A DNA stretch of 64,000 nt from contig NZ_OMPQ01000011.1 of assembly GCF_900313025.1 (NCBI RefSeq), forward strand, positions 62,001 to 126,000, given 5' to 3'. The stretch comes from Pseudophaeobacter sp. EL27. Its GTDB lineage: Bacteria > Pseudomonadota > Alphaproteobacteria > Rhodobacterales > Rhodobacteraceae. Position numbers and translations under genes: made by a program. Within the stretch, counting starts at the first letter, position 1, and the number at the start of each line of letters is the position of its first letter. Under the pieces are notes generated by a model. That model was not told the DNA's origin. It was given only the letters and a program-made list of their open reading frames with translations, and ran no database searches. Shown here one piece after another: positions 18,999 to 26,028 of the stretch.

Positions 18999-19436
18999 TC
19001 AGGCAGGCCCTTCCACAATCAGTTGCGGCACCCCATCCGAAGTCTTCTGTACAGAACACCCATCCCAACCAATCACCCCTTTGACCCGCTGACGCAGGCT
19101 CGAGAAACTCTCGAACCGCACCACATCAACCGGGGTATCAAAATGCAGAGTAATCTGGCGGTTTTCTCCATCTCCCATCAAGGAAAGCCCGCGCAGCTCG
19201 CCAGTAAAGGCCTGGCCCAGGTAGCGTCCACGTACCCGGTCCCCAACCCGCAGCTGCAACCGATTGCCAGCCCGTGCCTGCAGGGTGTTCCAATCCCGCG
19301 CACCATATTGCTGCGCCACCAGTTCCAAGGACTTGGAATGGCCCACATCAACACCACTGTTGTGTAATTTCTGTCGCAGGCGCTTTGCCTGCAGCTTCAA
19401 CGCTTCCGTTGAAGGTACATTCGAAAAATCAGTCAT
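18999..19436 (-). CDS. Glyoxalase-superfamily (Glyoxalase_8-like) protein
   Basis: The 145-residue product has the N-terminal helical signature SVPSTEALKLQAKRL-type (here NVPSTEALKLQAKRLRQKL), SLELVAQQYGARDWNTLQA and a C-terminal small beta domain (QLRVGDRVRGRYLGQAFTGE). This pattern is annotated as glyoxalase-superfamily protein in many alphaproteobacteria, without known activity. The ATG at 19436 is chosen over an upstream one because the conserved part starts there. Confidence 0.75.
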   Translation of the reverse strand: MTDFSNVPSTEALKLQAKRLRQKLHNSGVDVGHSKSLELVAQQYGARDWNTLQARAGNRLQLRVGDRVRGRYLGQAFTGELRGLSLMGDGENRQITLHFDTPVDVVRFESFSSLRQRVKGVIGWDGCSVQKTSDGVPQLIVEGPA

Positions 19437-19711
19437 CTGTTTTCGTCCCAATAAGGGCACGCAATTCACGATGGGAGCCACATTGCCATCCAGCGCGCCA
19501 ATATTCTGAGCGATAGATGTCGTCTTGATCTTTTCAGGGTTTCACCATGACCCTCAAAGAGGGTTGCGGCAGGCAGGAGACCCAAACCTGACGCCTCGCT
19601 TACGGCAGTTCCCCCGATTCCGTCAAGCCTCATGTCCGGCACAAACACCACTTGACCTAAAGCCGGGTTTAGAAAGCACAGTGACAACTCCCCTCAAGCA
19701 AAGGCCTCAAG

Positions 19712-20236
19712 ATGACTTCACATGATCTCCAAAACCCTGCCCCCCAAAAGCCGCAAAATCAGATCTCCGGGACAATCGACGGGCTCTATGAGACACATCT
19801 TCCGGTCGCCGATCTCCCCCGCTCCCGTGCTTTTTATCAGGATATCCTTGGTCTGACCCTGGCCCATGAGCTGCCCCAGCGCCGGGTGGAATTCTACTGG
19901 GTCGGTAGCCCGGACAGTGCCATGCTGGGCCTCTGGGAGACGGGCAGCGCGCCACTTGGCATGCAGCTGCATTTTGCCTTTCGCATGGCAGCGGCAGATA
20001 TTCACAGGCTCTGTGACCAGCTCAGCCAGCGCGGCATTCAGCCCTTGGGGCTGATCGGAGAAAAGATCACCGAGCCCACCGTCATCGGTTGGATGCCTGC
20101 CCTATCGGTCTATTGCAAAGATCCCGATGGCCACTCAATCGAGTTCATCGCCAAACTGCCAGAACCGCCAGATCTGGGTTTCAGTCACGGCCCCTATAGC
20201 CGTTGGCAGCAGCGGGACAACAGCTCCCGCCCATAG
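19712..20236 (+). CDS. VOC-family (glyoxalase/bleomycin-resistance fold) protein
   Basis: The 174-residue product contains a single VOC domain: YETHLPVADLPRSRAFYQDILGLTLAHE at the N-terminus, LQLHFAF-type strand in the middle and VYCKDPDGHSIEFIAKLP at the end, including the metal-ligand positions His and Glu. Members bind small molecules or conjugate thiols. Substrate unknown. It is followed by about 110 bp before the fucosyltransferase-like gene. Confidence 0.8.
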   Translation: MTSHDLQNPAPQKPQNQISGTIDGLYETHLPVADLPRSRAFYQDILGLTLAHELPQRRVEFYWVGSPDSAMLGLWETGSAPLGMQLHFAFRMAAADIHRLCDQLSQRGIQPLGLIGEKITEPTVIGWMPALSVYCKDPDGHSIEFIAKLPEPPDLGFSHGPYSRWQQRDNSSRP

Positions 20237-20345
20237 TGTTTCGCACGCGAAACACCTGGTTGCCGCAGCAACTGGTCATGGGGTCAAAAGCACTCTATGC
20301 AGAGCAGACACCTGCAATTGTCTGCCATCTGATAAGGAACCCGCC

Positions 20346-21194
20346 ATGATCACTGCCCGTCTGCACGGTCGTCTCGGCAATCAGATGTTTCAATATGCGG
20401 CAGCCCGGGCGCTAGCACATCGGCTGCAAACCACCGTGGCGCTGGACAGCCGTGGTGCTGAACTGCGCGGAGAAGGGGTTCTCACGCGGGTTTTTGATCT
20501 CGACCTCGCGCCTGCCACCAAGCTACCGCCGCTCAAACAGCAGGCACCGCTGCGTTATGCGCTCTGGCGCGGGCTTGGGCTGGCACCGCAGTTTCGCCGC
20601 GAACGGGGGCTTGGCTATAATCCCGCCTTTGAGACCTGGAGAGACGACAGCTACCTGCATGGCTATTGGCAAAGCGAGAAATACTTCGACGGTATCGCGG
20701 ATCTGATCCGCACGGCCTTCACGTTCCCCGCCTTCAGCAATAGTCAAAATGCCGAAATGGCCGCGCGCATTGCTGCCGGGCCTGCAATTTCCCTGCATGT
20801 GCGGCGCGGTGACTATGTGGCATTGGCGGCCCATGTGCTTTGTGATCAGGCCTATTATGAGGCCGCCCTTGCCCGCATTCTCGATGACCTGCCTGGTGCG
20901 GCGCCAACCGTCTATGTCTTCTCGGATGATCCCGATTGGGCCAAGGCCAATCTGCCACTGCCCTGCGATAAGGTGGTTGTCGATTTCAACGGGCCGGAAA
21001 CCGATTTTGAAGACATGCGCCTGATGAGCCTGTGCAATCACAACATCATCGGAAACAGCTCGTTTTCCTGGTGGGCTGCCTGGCTCAACCGAAATGATCA
21101 AAAACGGGTGGCAGGGCCAACCAACTGGTTTGGCGACCCGAAACTCAGCAACCCGGATATTCTGCCCAGCGAGTGGCTAAAGGTCACGGCCTAG
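20346..21194 (+). CDS. Glycosyltransferase family 11 (alpha-1,2-fucosyltransferase-like)
   Basis: The 282-residue product has the GT11 N-terminal signature GRLGNQMFQYAAARALA, the donor-binding HVRRGDYV and the C-terminal NSSFSWWAAWLN. GT11 enzymes usually transfer L-fucose onto galactose in surface glycans. The ATG at 20346 is clear. Together with GT25 and FkbM genes 5 kb upstream it suggests that surface-glycan genes are scattered through this part of the chromosome. Confidence 0.9.
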   Translation: MITARLHGRLGNQMFQYAAARALAHRLQTTVALDSRGAELRGEGVLTRVFDLDLAPATKLPPLKQQAPLRYALWRGLGLAPQFRRERGLGYNPAFETWRDDSYLHGYWQSEKYFDGIADLIRTAFTFPAFSNSQNAEMAARIAAGPAISLHVRRGDYVALAAHVLCDQAYYEAALARILDDLPGAAPTVYVFSDDPDWAKANLPLPCDKVVVDFNGPETDFEDMRLMSLCNHNIIGNSSFSWWAAWLNRNDQKRVAGPTNWFGDPKLSNPDILPSEWLKVTA

Positions 21195-21225
21195 GCCGGA
21201 CGGCGCCAACAGAGCCATTGAGCTT

Positions 21226-21879
21226 TCAGAACGGCGCTTTGGCGCGGAACTTCATCGATTCACCACTGTCCGGGTGCTTGATCCGCAATTCCTCTGAATG
21301 CAGCATCATCCGAGGGTATTCGCGCGCATCGCCGCTGGCATAAAGCGGATCCCCCAGGATCGCATGACCCAGCGCCATCATATGCACCCTGAGCTGATGC
21401 GTCCGCCCGGTCTTTGGGACCAACCGTACACGGGTCTCCCCCTCCCCGTATTTCACCACGCGATACTCCGTGACAGAGGCTTTGCCGGTGTCATGACAGA
21501 CCATCTGCCGCGGGCGATTGGGCCAATCCACGATCAGCGGCAGATCAACCTCTCCGGCACGGGGTTCCAGATGCCCGGTCAGGCGTGCAACATAGGCTTT
21601 GCGCGTGGTCCGTTTTTCAAACTGCATCGACAGATGCCGCTGTGCATGGGGCGTCACCCCAAAGACCAGAATGCCCGAGGTATCCCGATCCAACCGATGC
21701 ACCAGCAGCGCCTCAGGAAAGGCGGCCTGCACCCGGCTCAGCAGGCAATCGGCCAGGTGTTCACCGCGCCCCGGCACGCTGAGCAAGCCGGCCGGTTTGT
21801 TCACCACCAGAATCTGAGCGTCATGATGCAGAATCTCCAGCGGATCCTGCGGCGGGGTATAGTCACTTGATACAGCCAT
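21226..21879 (-). CDS. RluA-family pseudouridine synthase
   Basis: The 217-residue product has the RluA catalytic motif LVHRLDRDTSGILVF, the preceding VVNKPAGLLSVPGRGEHL and the later PKTGRTHQLRVHMMALGHAILGD. Such enzymes modify 23S rRNA (U746) and some tRNAs; the short form, lacking an S4 domain, is closest to RluA itself, but the exact target cannot be decided. ATG at 21879 gives the usual N-terminus. Confidence 0.9.
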   Translation of the reverse strand: MAVSSDYTPPQDPLEILHHDAQILVVNKPAGLLSVPGRGEHLADCLLSRVQAAFPEALLVHRLDRDTSGILVFGVTPHAQRHLSMQFEKRTTRKAYVARLTGHLEPRAGEVDLPLIVDWPNRPRQMVCHDTGKASVTEYRVVKYGEGETRVRLVPKTGRTHQLRVHMMALGHAILGDPLYASGDAREYPRMMLHSEELRIKHPDSGESMKFRAKAPF

Positions 21880-22002
21880 GAGCGCCTGCCTACTGCGCCT
21901 TGCGACCCACGGCAAGTTCCCGTGACGTCGTGCTTGCCGAGATTGGGGAGGAAACGCAGAGTTCAGCTCAGCAATCATAATAGACGTTCAGGGAGAGAGA
22001 CC

Positions 22003-22413
22003 ATGCACCCAACCATTCTCAACATGCAGGAAGTTGTTGCCAAAGGCGACGAAGAGGCCATTCTGGAATTGCTGGCCGAAGATGTGACCTTCCTGCCGCC
22101 CACCTACTGGAAGACCTGGACAGGCCGTGAGCCCGTGGCCGCAGTATTGGGCCATGTTGGCAAGATCTTCTCGGAGTTTCGCTATCGCCGCATCATGGGC
22201 GAGGGCAAGGACTGGGCGATGGAATTCCAATGCAAGGTGGGGGATCTCGACACCGTGGGCGTTGATCTGATTACCCTGAATGACGCGGGGTTGATCCAGA
22301 ACTTTGAGGTGGTCATGCGCCCTTACAAAACAATTGGCGCCCTGCGCGATGCCATCAATGCGCGGGTGATGACCGATGCCCGCTTTTTGGAATTCCGCAA
22401 ATCCCTGAGCTGA
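22003..22413 (+). CDS. NTF2-like / SnoaL-type small protein
   Basis: The 136-residue product has the cone-shaped NTF2-like fold signature: a helical start (TILNMQEVVAKGDEEAILELLAEDVTFLPP), a GREPVAAVLGHVG segment, and strands ending with QNFEVVMRPYKTI. Family members act as isomerases, hydrolases or ligand binders. Start ATG at 22003 follows GGGAGAGAG. No partner is obvious. Confidence 0.8.
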   Translation: MHPTILNMQEVVAKGDEEAILELLAEDVTFLPPTYWKTWTGREPVAAVLGHVGKIFSEFRYRRIMGEGKDWAMEFQCKVGDLDTVGVDLITLNDAGLIQNFEVVMRPYKTIGALRDAINARVMTDARFLEFRKSLS

Positions 22414-22448
22414 CGCGAAAACGCCCCAATAAGGACTGCTGCTGTCTC

Positions 22449-23159
22449 ATGCTGGGCATCGACCAAATTCTGCGTCTGCCACTGCTGCCGTTGCTTCTGC
22501 TTCAGGGCATTTCGGTACGACGGCAGGCCCTGATCCTACCAGAACCGCGCGGGGCTCGGCAGGGCCGACAAGGGGACGGGCCCGCGCTGCGCCTGTTGAT
22601 TGCCGGCGACAGTTCCGCCGCCGGGGTTGGTGTTGAACAACAGACGCAGGCGCTGAGCGGTCAATTGGCGGCTCAGCTGGCATCCGCCTTTGAGGTGCAG
22701 TGGCAGCTGGAGGCCACCACAGGCCATAAAACCAGCGATACCATTGGCCGGCTCGCGGCCCTGCCCAAACAGCGTTTTGATGTGGTTGCCCTGGCGCTTG
22801 GCGTCAATGACGTGACCTCCGGCACCTCGCGGAAACAGTTTGCCAGACAGCAGAACCAGCTGATGCAGCTTCTGAACGATCGCTTTGCGCCAGACCTGAT
22901 TCTGGTCAGTGGGGTGCCACAGATGCAGCACTTCCCGGCCCTCCCGCAGCCCCTGGCCTGGGTTTTGGGACGACAAGCTGCCCGGCTCGACGGGGTGCTG
23001 ATCGCACAGGCCCAAGCGTACAGCACTGTGGTTCACTTCCCTTTTGAACTGCCCCGTGATCCCGCTCTGGCGGCCCGGGATGGCTATCACCCCAGCGCCC
23101 AGGCCTATCAGCTATGGGCCGAGATTCTGGCCTACCAGATCAAGGAGCATTTCACCTGA
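22449..23159 (+). CDS. SGNH/GDSL-family hydrolase
   Basis: The 236-residue product contains the serine motif LLIAGDSSAAGVG, the block III-like LALGVNDVTSGTS and the C-terminal DGYHPSAQAYQLWAE with the catalytic Asp and His. A hydrophobic N-terminus (ILRLPLLPLLLLQG) suggests a membrane anchor or signal sequence. Family members are esterases, lipases or peptidoglycan/glycan deacetylases. Convergent with the RarD-like gene. Confidence 0.87.
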   Translation: MLGIDQILRLPLLPLLLLQGISVRRQALILPEPRGARQGRQGDGPALRLLIAGDSSAAGVGVEQQTQALSGQLAAQLASAFEVQWQLEATTGHKTSDTIGRLAALPKQRFDVVALALGVNDVTSGTSRKQFARQQNQLMQLLNDRFAPDLILVSGVPQMQHFPALPQPLAWVLGRQAARLDGVLIAQAQAYSTVVHFPFELPRDPALAARDGYHPSAQAYQLWAEILAYQIKEHFT

Positions 23160-23165
23160 TCTCAC

Positions 23166-24071
23166 CTAGGTCGCCGCCTTGGAGCCCCTGCGGATCTGCC
23201 GGATCAGCGGGATCGAATAGATCACCAGCGCCGCCCAGATCATCGGGAAAGCGATCATTCTGGCACGGCCAAACTCTTCGCCAAAGACAAAGACCGCGAT
23301 CAGGAAGATCATCGTTGGCGCGATATATTGCAGAATTCCGATGGTCGAGAGCCGCAGCAGTTTAGCACCATTGGCATAGACAATCAGCGGCACCGCCGTC
23401 ACCAGCCCGCAGCCCATCAAGAGCCAGATGTCCGCGCCGTGAAAATGTGTCCCGCCAGTCGCTGACTGATAGACCAGATAGCCCAACGCCGGCGGTGTCA
23501 GGATCAGAACTTCGAGCATAAAGCCCTGATTGGGACCAACCGGCAGCTGTTTCTTGAAGAAGGCATAAAACCCCCAGCTCAGCGTCAGTGCAATTGCCAC
23601 CCAGGGTAACCGCCCGGCCTCGATGGTCAAAACCACCACTGCGGCAGCCGCCAGGGCAATGGCCACCAGCTGGGTCGGTGCCAGCCGCTCGCGCAGCAAC
23701 AGGGCCCCCAGGGCGATACTGAACAGCGGGTTGATGTAGTAGCCAAGGGCTGCATCCAGCGCATGGCCAGAAGCAATCGACCAGACATAGATCCCCCAGT
23801 TTACCGAGATCAATGCCGCCGTAACACAGGCCATGCCTAGGGTGCGCGGGCTTTTGAGCGCGGCGCGCAGATCCTTGGTTCGCCCCAGCAAGATCAACAA
23901 CAACCCCGCCACCGGCACCGACCAAAGCACCCGGTGCGCCACCACCTCAGCCGCCGGAATATGCGCCACCAGCTTCATATACAGCGGCAGAAACCCCCAT
24001 AGGACATAGGCAGAAATGGCAAATGCCAACCCCTGCGGGGTGTCGACATTCTCACGCGGTATCTGGGTCAT
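23166..24071 (-). CDS. rarD: RarD-type EamA permease
   Basis: The 301-residue product has ten predicted membrane helices in two EamA halves, with the RarD signature near the N-terminus (QGLAFAISAYVLWGFLPLYMKL) and VVAHRVLWSVPVA in helix 2. RarD-like proteins are drug/metabolite transporter superfamily members of unclear substrate. In the chromosome before insertion of the mobile element this gene would have followed gyrB directly, on the same strand. Confidence 0.88.
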   Translation of the reverse strand: MTQIPRENVDTPQGLAFAISAYVLWGFLPLYMKLVAHIPAAEVVAHRVLWSVPVAGLLLILLGRTKDLRAALKSPRTLGMACVTAALISVNWGIYVWSIASGHALDAALGYYINPLFSIALGALLLRERLAPTQLVAIALAAAAVVVLTIEAGRLPWVAIALTLSWGFYAFFKKQLPVGPNQGFMLEVLILTPPALGYLVYQSATGGTHFHGADIWLLMGCGLVTAVPLIVYANGAKLLRLSTIGILQYIAPTMIFLIAVFVFGEEFGRARMIAFPMIWAALVIYSIPLIRQIRRGSKAAT

Positions 24072-24410
24072 CTCGGCTCTCCTCTGACGCGCCTTTATGG
24101 CAGCTCAGGCAAAAAGAAGAAGTACAGTTTCTGTTACAGCCCCATCACCGTTGCTGATGGGAGGAGCGGATAGGCCTACAGTCTGGCTGGCTCGGGGGCT
24201 GGGTGCTCCATACCAGAACCTGCAGGCGGCCCTCCGACATCAACGCCGTCTACCGCCTCGCAGCAGGATTTGAAGAACATGTCTGCTATTTTTGGCGAGT
24301 TTCAGGACCTATTTGCCTATCCCGAAACTCGCCGAGATTCTTCAAAATGAGCGACTTTGAATGTCTCACGAACATTTATCGGCGTCACGAACAACCGTGG
24401 GGCATCCTAC
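24072..24410. other. Gene-free left flank of the mobile element
   Basis: The region upstream of rarD holds its promoter and what was originally the sequence downstream of gyrB. It contains a 10-bp perfect inverted repeat (GGCGAGTTTC at 24294-24303 with GAAACTCGCC at 24324-24333, 20-base loop) and, near the right edge, two TCACGAACA direct repeats 19 bp apart. No convincing gene is seen. Confidence 0.6.
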
Positions 24411-24411
24411 A
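24366..24411 (-). repeat. Probable end of a second, older transposon abutting the element
   Basis: Read on the minus strand from 24411 the sequence starts TGTAGG and then carries TTCGTGA at 21-27 and again at 40-46, a 19-bp period. This mirrors the architecture of the right end of the main element (TGTAGG, box, 19-bp period), but with a different box sequence. No second end or transposase belonging to it is seen, so it would be a remnant. A related GTTCGTGA occurs at 24550. Confidence 0.45.
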
Positions 24412-24415
24412 ATAA
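24411..24415. repeat. 5-bp target-site duplication AATAA, left copy
   Basis: AATAA directly precedes the TGTAGG left terminus, and the same five bases directly follow the right terminus at 37477-37481. A 5-bp duplication is what TnsB/TniA-type transposases of the Tn7, Tn552 and Tn5053 groups leave. Confidence 0.85.
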
Positions 24416-24440
24416 TGTAGGGCCGAACATAAACTTGCAC
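24416..24440 (+). repeat. Left terminal inverted repeat
   Basis: TGTAGG followed after 6 bases by CATAAACTTGCAC, an 11-of-13 match to the right-end box, with identical spacing. Confidence 0.8.
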
Positions 24441-24480
24441 TGTGTCGGCGCTTTTATTGAGGAAATTTCATCTTCATATC

Positions 24481-24517
24481 GCTAACTTTGCACTCAATCT
24501 TGACCATAACTTTGCAC
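24481..24517 (+). repeat. Subterminal transposase-binding-like boxes, left end
   Basis: GCTAACTTTGCAC at 24481-24493 and CATAACTTTGCAC at 24505-24517, 24 bp apart start to start. The second is identical to the right-end boxes. Both point inward in the same sense as the terminal box. Confidence 0.8.
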
Positions 24518-24520
24518 CCA

Positions 24521-24756
24521 ATTTTGGCGGCTTTCCAAGCGTTGCTAACGTTCGTGATCTGCGCATCCCAAAGGAAGCGAACGGCCCAAAGCCACCGCTG
24601 AGCGCTATTTTGAAATGCTGCAGTGCAGCTCACCCGATGCGGTCATTGCCCCGATGTGCAGCATTATTGGTAGCCAGAGGCCTGACACACGGAGTGTTCA
24701 GCCATTCGTAGCGGGTTTATTGCCTGCTATTAGCATATTTCCTTCGGCCTAAAACA
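24521..24756. other. Gene-free segment inside the left end
   Basis: Between the subterminal boxes and the thiolase terminator there is no credible gene. The stretch around 24561-24600 (GCGCATCCCAAAGGAAGCG and on) resembles debris often seen around insertion sequences, but I cannot name a source. Confidence 0.45.
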
Positions 24757-24787
24757 CAGCACATGCAGCAAGCGACTGCTGCATGTG
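24754..24787 (-). terminator. Terminator of the cargo catabolic operon
   Basis: CACATGCAGCA (24760-24770) pairs perfectly with TGCTGCATGTG (24777-24787) with a 6-base loop; on the minus strand the stem is followed by CTGTGTTTTA. It is 57 bp past the thiolase stop. Confidence 0.75.
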
Positions 24788-24843
24788 TCAGGTGGTCAAA
24801 AAATAGTCAGGCGATGTTCAACCTGAACCCATTTCACCAGATG

Positions 24844-26028
24844 TTAGGCGACTTCAAAAAGGGCAGCGACCCCCATGCCTCCGCCCACACACATAGACGT
24901 CACCACGTATTTTACGCCACGGCGTTTTCCTTCCAACAGGGCATGTCCAACCTGTCTGGCCCCCGTCATGCCATAGGGGTGGCCAATGGAAATCGCGCCA
25001 CCATTCACATTGTAGATCTTCGGGTCGATGCCAAGGTGATCACGACAGAAGAGAGCCTGACAGGCGAAGGCCTCGTTCAGCTCCCAAAGCCCAATGTCTT
25101 TGATGTTCAGACCGGCGTTCTTTAGCAACTTGGGAATGGCATAAATTGGGCCGATCCCCATCTCTTCCGGTGCGTTTCCTGCAACAGCCATGCCGCGATA
25201 AATGCCCAGTGGAGTGAGGCCCTGCTGTTCGGCCATTTTTCGGTCCATCAGCACACAGGCTGATGCTCCATCTGAAAGCTGGCTTGCATTTCCGGCTGTG
25301 ATCGAACCACCTTCGACAATCGCATTCAGCTGACCAAGTGTTTCGGCCGTGGTGCCCGGCCTGTTGCCTTCGTCCTTTGACAAGGTCACTTCTTCCAGGG
25401 TCTCTTCCCCGGTTTCTCGGTTCTTAACTCTCTTGATAGATGTGATCGGGACGATCTCATCGTCAAAGGCGCCAGCGTCCTGAGCCCGTGCTGTCCGCTC
25501 CTGCGAAAGTGCCGCGTATTCATCTTGGGCCTCACGGCTTAGCCCAAAGGTGCGCGCGACATTTTCGGCCGTCATTAACATCGGCATGTAAGCATGTTCA
25601 GATTGGGCGGTGACACTTGGGTCCTTTTCATCGCCAGCCCATTTCAGATATGCATTTTGCACTGCCGAGATATTCTCTTGCCCCCCTGCAACCGCAACAT
25701 CCTGCCCATCGACAATGATCTGTTTTGCGGCCGTCGCAATGGCCATCAGTCCCGAAGAACACTGCCGGTCGATTGTCTGACCTGCAACTGTGTTGGGAAG
25801 ACCTGCCGCCAATGCAGATAGCCTTCCAACATTCATCCCGCCTGTTCCGGCTGTCAAAACCGACCCGACGACAACATCTTCGATCAACGCGGGGTCTACG
25901 CCTGCGCGTTCAACCGCATGGGCAATGGCATGGCCCATCATGGTCGGTGATTTGATGTTGTTTAGCGCCCCCTTGAAGGCCACGCCAATTGGGGTTCGTG
26001 CAGTTGAGACGATAACGGCTTCTCTCAT
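24844..26028 (-). CDS. Thiolase (acetyl-CoA C-acyltransferase) of the element cargo
   Basis: The 394-residue product cleaves a 3-oxoacyl-CoA with CoA to acetyl-CoA and a shortened acyl-CoA. The nucleophile C90 is in QTIDRQCSSGLMA, the catalytic His in GGAISIGHPYGMTGAR and the second Cys in VTSMCVGGGMG. Length is normal. The ATG at 26028 overlaps the stop of the upstream hydratase-dehydrogenase gene by 4 bp (ATGA), so the two are translationally coupled and probably form one pathway. It is the last gene of the operon. The chain it acts on is inferred only from neighbours. It differs from the second thiolase in this window at 50140-51315. Confidence 0.92.
   Translation of the reverse strand: MREAVIVSTARTPIGVAFKGALNNIKSPTMMGHAIAHAVERAGVDPALIEDVVVGSVLTAGTGGMNVGRLSALAAGLPNTVAGQTIDRQCSSGLMAIATAAKQIIVDGQDVAVAGGQENISAVQNAYLKWAGDEKDPSVTAQSEHAYMPMLMTAENVARTFGLSREAQDEYAALSQERTARAQDAGAFDDEIVPITSIKRVKNRETGEETLEEVTLSKDEGNRPGTTAETLGQLNAIVEGGSITAGNASQLSDGASACVLMDRKMAEQQGLTPLGIYRGMAVAGNAPEEMGIGPIYAIPKLLKNAGLNIKDIGLWELNEAFACQALFCRDHLGIDPKIYNVNGGAISIGHPYGMTGARQVGHALLEGKRRGVKYVVTSMCVGGGMGVAALFEVA

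Noticed and set aside
18751-19068. Open frame across the 19-bp palindrome
   Set aside because: It reads through the inverted repeat and into the glyoxalase-like gene in another frame.
24175-24180. Another CCTACA as a transposon end upstream of rarD
   Set aside because: No subterminal boxes or duplication accompany it; a 6-base match alone is expected by chance.
24203-24415. Possible gene fragment in the left flank
   Set aside because: All three frames lack recognisable protein features; the stretch may be debris of an older insertion, but I cannot name it.
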